Source: Promethearchaeota archaeon (lineage in GTDB: Archaea; Asgardarchaeota; Lokiarchaeia; Sigynarchaeales; SOKP01). Taken from it: DNA of 9,873 nt. The stretch covers positions 1 to 9,873 of the forward strand of contig JAEOTW010000194.1 in assembly GCA_016839655.1 (NCBI GenBank), in the 5' to 3' direction. How positions within the stretch are numbered: the first letter of the stretch is position 1; the number at the start of each line of letters is the position of its first letter. The position numbers and the translations under genes are program-made. The notes below the pieces were generated by a model that was not told where the DNA came from, made no database searches, and saw only the letters and a list, made by a program, of their open reading frames with translations. Of the stretch, positions 6,385-9,873 are shown piece after piece.

Positions 6385-9258
6385 TCAATTGCTATTGAGA
6401 TATCTTTTTAAATATCTACCAGTAAATGAATTATTATTTTTAACAATTTCTTCAGGCGTCCCCATTACTACAACATTTCCCCCTTTTTCACCACCTTCAG
6501 GACCAAGATCTATAACAAAATCCGTTGATTTGATAATATCCATATTATGTTCAATAATAATAACTGTATTACCTTTATCTACTAATTTTTGGAGAACTTT
6601 GAGTAAATAATTAATATCAAAAGAGCTTAACCCCGTTGTAGGCTCATCTAAGATATAAAGGGTGTTTCCTGTACTGGTCTTTCTTAGTTCTCTAGCTATT
6701 TTTAAACGTTGTGATTCTCCCCCACTTAAAGTAGTGGAAGATTGACCTAATTCTAAATAACCTAAACCTACATCTACAACTGTTTTTATAGTCCGCTTTA
6801 AATTCGGTATTTTGTCAAAGAATTCTAAAGCTTGATGAAATGTCATTTTGAGAACATCATAAATTGATTTTCCATGATATTTAATCTCTAAAGTTTCCGC
6901 ATTATATCTTTTTCCCCTACATAAATCACATTTTATATAGACATCAGGTAAAAAATACATTTCCTTTAGGATATAGCCTGTTCCCTTGCATTTCTTACAA
7001 TGACCAGCTTTTGTATTAAAACTAAATCTTCCTTTTTTATAGCCCCTTTCTCTAGATTCTGGTAATTTAGCAAAAATTTCTCTAATATAATCTAGTGCTT
7101 TTGTATAAGTAGCAGGGACTGATCTTGGAGTTCTTCCAATAGGAGATTGATCAATATTAATAATCTTGTCAATTTTTTCATACCCGTTTATTTTATCAAA
7201 TTTGCCCTCACTAACTTTAGAACTTCTAGTATTTATTAAATTATGAAGTCCGTTATATAAACAATCAATTATCAAGCTAGTTTTTCCTGCTCCCGAAACT
7301 CCTGTTATACAAGTAAAAATGCCCAGAGGAATTTTAACATGAATACCCTTTAGATTATTTTCTTCCGCCCCTAAAATTTCAATGAAATCCTTATTTATCT
7401 TTCGTCTATTTTTTGGTTGTAAGATTTTTCTTTTCCCAGATAAATATTCTCCTGTCAAAGTCTTTGAATTAAGTATAACTTCAATAGGTCCTTCAGCAAC
7501 AATTTCTCCTCCCCGTTCCCCTGCTAATGGTCCTAAATCTATTATATGATCTGCACTGCGCATTATTGCTTCATCATGTTCAACTACTATTACTGTATTT
7601 CCTAAATCTCTTAATTTCTTCAACATATTAATAAGACGATTAATATCTCTCTGATGAAGTCCTATACTGGGTTCATCTAAAACGTATAAAACTCCTACTA
7701 AACTAGAACCTAATTGAGTAGCTAATCTAATTCTTTCAGCTTCACCAACAGACAGAGTGTCTGAACGACGGTTTAATGAAATATAATCTAACCCAACATT
7801 TTCAAGGAATGATAATCTGTCCAATATTTCTTTCAATACTTCCTTAACTATTACTCTTTCAGTTTCATTTAATTTTAAATCTTTATAATATTTTAAAGCT
7901 TCTTTAACAGATAAAGCAGATAGTTCAGCGACATTGAGCTTATTGACTGTTACTGCTAAACTTTCTGGCTTTAGCCTTTGTCCATTACATTGTGGACAAT
8001 TTATTCTATTCATGAAACTTTCATAAACATCGCGAGCCCATTCTGACCGAGTTTCCATATATCTTCTGTGTAGTATTGGAATTATCCCCTCAAAAGGTCT
8101 TACAACTTGCCAAGAAGATTTAAATTCTCCATTATGGTTTTTGTATCCATTATTATCACTTTCAAAACGAAAATCAATTGACTCATTTTCAGTTCCAAAT
8201 AATATTTTATGCAGTTTTTTCGGATCGATATCTTTAATTGGTGTTTTATGAGTATCAAATCCATAGTGTTTTGCAACTTGCACTATAGTTTGCCATGAAT
8301 AACCATTTTCTGAACCAAATCCGGGAATATCTCTAATAGAAGATTCCTGAATTGGAATCTCTAAATCATTTCCTAATAGTAAACCATAATCGAATTCCAT
8401 TACCGTTCCTAACCCGCTACAATACTTACAACTTCCATGAGGGATATTAAAAGAAAACATTTTGTGATCCAATGGAGGAAATGAAATACCACAATCTATG
8501 CAAGCAAGATGTTCAGAATAGATCTGCTCCATCTCTTCGAGAACTTCAATAATAACTAAACCTTCAGTTAAGTTTAATGCCACCTCGATAGAGTCGGCTA
8601 GTCTTGATTTAATATCCTTATTCATTACTAATCTATCAACAATAACATTGATATTATGTTTTACATTCTTTTCCATTGAGATATCTTCATCTAAGGTATA
8701 TTGTATACCATCAACTTCAACTCTAAGGTATCCTTGCTTCTTTAAATCTTGTAATAACTCTTTATATTCTCCTTTTCTATCTCTAATCACAGGCGCCTTA
8801 ACAACAAATTTTTGATTTTCTTTTATAGAACTTAATACTTGTTGAATTATTTGCTGAGGAGTTTGAGGTTTTATCTCTTTCCCACAATTAGGACAGTGTG
8901 GGATTCCAACATTAGCGAATAATAATCTGTAGTAATCATATATCTCGGTTACAGTACCAACCGTACTTCTTGGGTTTTTTGAAAGAGGTTTTTGCTCAAT
9001 TGCAATCGCTGGAGATAAACCTTCGATTGAATCTACATCAGGTTTATCCATCTCACCTAGAAATTGTCTCGCATAACTCGATAATGATTCAAGAAATCTT
9101 CGTTGACCCTCGGCATATAAAGTATCCATTGCCAAACTACTTTTCCCACTTCCGCTAATACCCGTGATAACCACTAATTTATTGCGAGGGATTACAACAT
9201 CAATGTTTTTAAGGTTGTTCTGCCTTGCTCCTTTAATCGTGATAGAATTCTGACTCAT
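6385..9258 (-). CDS. uvrA: Excinuclease ABC subunit A (UvrA)
   Basis: UvrA recognises DNA lesions as an ATP-dependent dimer and loads UvrB. At 957 residues it is close to the usual 940 or so and shows the full tandem-ABC layout: Walker A GISGSGKS (33-40), the C253-x2-C256 and C277-x2-C280 zinc site, and signature LSVGEAERIRLA (502-513) with Walker B LYVLDEPSIGLHQRD. The second half has Walker A GVSGAGKT (653-660), the C754-x2-C757 and C777-x2-C780 zinc module around EMYFLPDVY, signature LSGGESQR (844-851) and Walker B LYILDEPTTGL. An extra CPNC pair is at 122-125. Departures from consensus: LSVGEAE for LSGGEAQ in the first signature, and AGKT for SGKS in the second Walker A. Both are probably tolerated. 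The start is fixed by an in-frame TAA at 9274-9276. The gene follows uvrB, its functional partner, after 211 bp. Bacterial-type Uvr proteins in archaea are generally attributed to transfer from bacteria. Confidence 0.98.
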   Translation of the reverse strand: MSQNSITIKGARQNNLKNIDVVIPRNKLVVITGISGSGKSSLAMDTLYAEGQRRFLESLSSYARQFLGEMDKPDVDSIEGLSPAIAIEQKPLSKNPRSTVGTVTEIYDYYRLLFANVGIPHCPNCGKEIKPQTPQQIIQQVLSSIKENQKFVVKAPVIRDRKGEYKELLQDLKKQGYLRVEVDGIQYTLDEDISMEKNVKHNINVIVDRLVMNKDIKSRLADSIEVALNLTEGLVIIEVLEEMEQIYSEHLACIDCGISFPPLDHKMFSFNIPHGSCKYCSGLGTVMEFDYGLLLGNDLEIPIQESSIRDIPGFGSENGYSWQTIVQVAKHYGFDTHKTPIKDIDPKKLHKILFGTENESIDFRFESDNNGYKNHNGEFKSSWQVVRPFEGIIPILHRRYMETRSEWARDVYESFMNRINCPQCNGQRLKPESLAVTVNKLNVAELSALSVKEALKYYKDLKLNETERVIVKEVLKEILDRLSFLENVGLDYISLNRRSDTLSVGEAERIRLATQLGSSLVGVLYVLDEPSIGLHQRDINRLINMLKKLRDLGNTVIVVEHDEAIMRSADHIIDLGPLAGERGGEIVAEGPIEVILNSKTLTGEYLSGKRKILQPKNRRKINKDFIEILGAEENNLKGIHVKIPLGIFTCITGVSGAGKTSLIIDCLYNGLHNLINTRSSKVSEGKFDKINGYEKIDKIINIDQSPIGRTPRSVPATYTKALDYIREIFAKLPESRERGYKKGRFSFNTKAGHCKKCKGTGYILKEMYFLPDVYIKCDLCRGKRYNAETLEIKYHGKSIYDVLKMTFHQALEFFDKIPNLKRTIKTVVDVGLGYLELGQSSTTLSGGESQRLKIARELRKTSTGNTLYILDEPTTGLSSFDINYLLKVLQKLVDKGNTVIIIEHNMDIIKSTDFVIDLGPEGGEKGGNVVVMGTPEEIVKNNNSFTGRYLKRYLNSN

Positions 9259-9280
9259 TTTTATAACTAAATTTTATAAT

Positions 9281-9290
9281 CATTTATACA
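9281..9290 (-). promoter_or_regulatory. Candidate TATA box for uvrA
   Basis: The minus strand reads TGTATAAATG, centred about 27 bases upstream of the uvrA ATG, so transcription would start at or next to the ATG and give a leaderless mRNA. A second TATA-like string, GATTATAAAA at 9311-9320, would instead give a leader of about 30 bases. I cannot choose between them. Confidence 0.35.
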
Positions 9291-9338
9291 ACAAAAATTT
9301 CATTGCTTTATTTTATAATCCTCAAATTTTGTATTTTT

Positions 9339-9352
9339 GGTACTAAGGGGTA
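9339..9352. repeat. GGTA direct repeat with 10-bp period in the uvrB-uvrA gap
   Basis: GGTACTAAGGGGTA holds two GGTA copies one helical turn apart. It is the most G+C-rich patch in an otherwise very AT-rich 211-bp gap and lies upstream of both candidate uvrA TATA elements. The copies are only 4 bp, so this may be chance. Confidence 0.2.
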
Positions 9353-9452
9353 TTGATTTTCTGATCATGACCTTAATTTGATTAGAAATTTAAAAATAAT
9401 ATGATAATCAGTTAAGGATCAAAATCAATTATTAATGGATTAATTTTATAGA

Positions 9453-9487
9453 AATTTTATGTCATAATTTTATGTCATAATTTTATG
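9453..9487. repeat. 13-bp tandem repeat spanning the uvrB stop codon
   Basis: AATTTTATGTCAT occurs twice head to tail (9453-9465 and 9466-9478), and a third partial copy matches the first 9 bases (9479-9487). On the coding strand the copy holding the real stop ends uvrB with Met-Thr-stop, and the other repeats the same ATGACATAA just downstream. It looks like a slippage duplication. Confidence 0.75.
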
Positions 9488-9873
9488 ATCCTTCTTAAGA
9501 TCCTTGATTTTGTCCCTTAAGTAAGCAGCATCTTCAAATCTAAGTTCTTTTGCAGCCATGAACATTTTATCTTCTAAATATTGAAGAACTATATCTAGAT
9601 CCCCTTCTGCTTCTAATTGCTTTATTTTATCTTTAACAGTTTGTTTAAGTTTCTTAACTTCCCTGTCTTTAAATTCTTGTTCTTCTGAAAGAGATTGTAA
9701 TATATTTTTTTTAATTGTTTGAGGAGTTATATTATTCTCTTCATTAAATTTAATTTGTTTATTTCTTCTTCTATTAGTCTCATCTATCGCTGCTTTCATT
9801 GACGGTGAAATCCTATCTGCATATAGTATAGCTTTTCCATCAACATTTCTAGAAGCCCTACCAATAGTTTGTA
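9470..9873 (-). CDS. uvrB: Excinuclease ABC subunit B (UvrB), C-terminal end only
   Basis: 133 C-terminal residues are visible; the 5' part lies beyond the right edge (full UvrB is about 660-680 residues). The fragment begins in helicase motif VI (QTIGRASRNV) and runs through the UvrB hallmarks ILYADRI and AIDETNRRR, then a segment like NITPQTIKKNI. It ends with a UVR domain (LEDKMFMAAKELRFEDAAYLRDKIKDL), the coiled helical hairpin that binds UvrC. UvrB is the damage-verifying helicase-like subunit loaded by UvrA. An internal ATG at 9799 opens a 109-codon frame, but homology continues upstream of it, so it is not the start. The protein ends Met-Thr within a 13-bp tandem repeat. It precedes uvrA on the same strand. 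Confidence 0.97.
   Translation of the reverse strand, partial: QTIGRASRNVDGKAILYADRISPSMKAAIDETNRRRNKQIKFNEENNITPQTIKKNILQSLSEEQEFKDREVKKLKQTVKDKIKQLEAEGDLDIVLQYLEDKMFMAAKELRFEDAAYLRDKIKDLKKDHKIMT

Noticed and set aside
6389..6610. Plus-strand open frame of 73 codons
   Set aside because: Antisense to the second ATPase domain of UvrA; hydrophobic look comes from the complementary codons.
8970..9158. Plus-strand open frame of 62 codons
   Set aside because: Antisense to the first Walker A region of UvrA.
9361..9417. Possible structured RNA from complementary pieces in the uvrB-uvrA gap
   Set aside because: CTGAT (9361-9365) can pair with ATCAG (9407-9411) and CCTTAA (9371-9376) with TTAAGG (9412-9417), but the pairings cross each other and each is only 5-6 bp.
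9470..9799. Separate 109-residue UVR-domain protein starting at the ATG at 9799
   Set aside because: The frame stays open upstream to the window edge and continues to match UvrB (helicase motif VI), so this is the tail of uvrB.

Overview
The window is from an AT-rich archaeon. The translation genes are of archaeal type: an EF-2-family GTPase, a class I (archaeal) CCA-adding enzyme and aIF5B. The nucleotide-excision repair genes uvrB and uvrA are of bacterial type. G+C looks like about one third by eye. The EF-2-like protein resembles the second EF-2 paralogue reported in Asgard archaea, and low G+C fits Lokiarchaeia-like lineages. An Asgard source is therefore a reasonable inference, but it is not proven by anything here.

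Layout, left to right: (1) 1-1901, minus strand, an EF-2-like GTPase running off the left edge and lacking about its last 100 residues. (2) 1988-3445, minus, the CCA-adding tRNA nucleotidyltransferase. (3) 3553-4449, plus, the only plus-strand gene: a metallo-beta-lactamase-fold hydrolase with a helical, TPR-like tail. It diverges from cca across a 107-bp promoter region and converges on infB with only 5 bp between the stop codons. (4) 4455-6260, minus, infB (aIF5B). (5) 6385-9258, minus, uvrA. (6) 9470-9873, minus, the 3' end of uvrB, running off the right edge. There is no gene-free stretch over 300 bp. The gaps are 86, 107, 5, 124 and 211 bp and hold candidate TATA boxes, T-rich tracts, one palindrome and one short tandem repeat. 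I saw no tRNA, rRNA, CRISPR array or insertion sequence.

Two functional groups are interleaved. UvrB and UvrA are partners in DNA damage recognition, and their genes lie in the order uvrB then uvrA. The CCA enzyme, aIF5B and the EF-2-like GTPase serve tRNA maturation, subunit joining and translocation or ribosome remodelling. Each gap upstream of a complete gene is AT-rich, and most hold a plausible archaeal TATA element. No start codon is preceded by a clear Shine-Dalgarno sequence, which suggests leaderless or short-leader mRNAs.

The strongest point for a second look is the EF-2-like protein. At the diphthamide loop the modifiable histidine is kept, but the Arg-Gly-Pro that normally follows it is replaced by Thr-Ser-Tyr. 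Other conserved EF-2 positions, in switch II and in a domain IV loop, are also changed.
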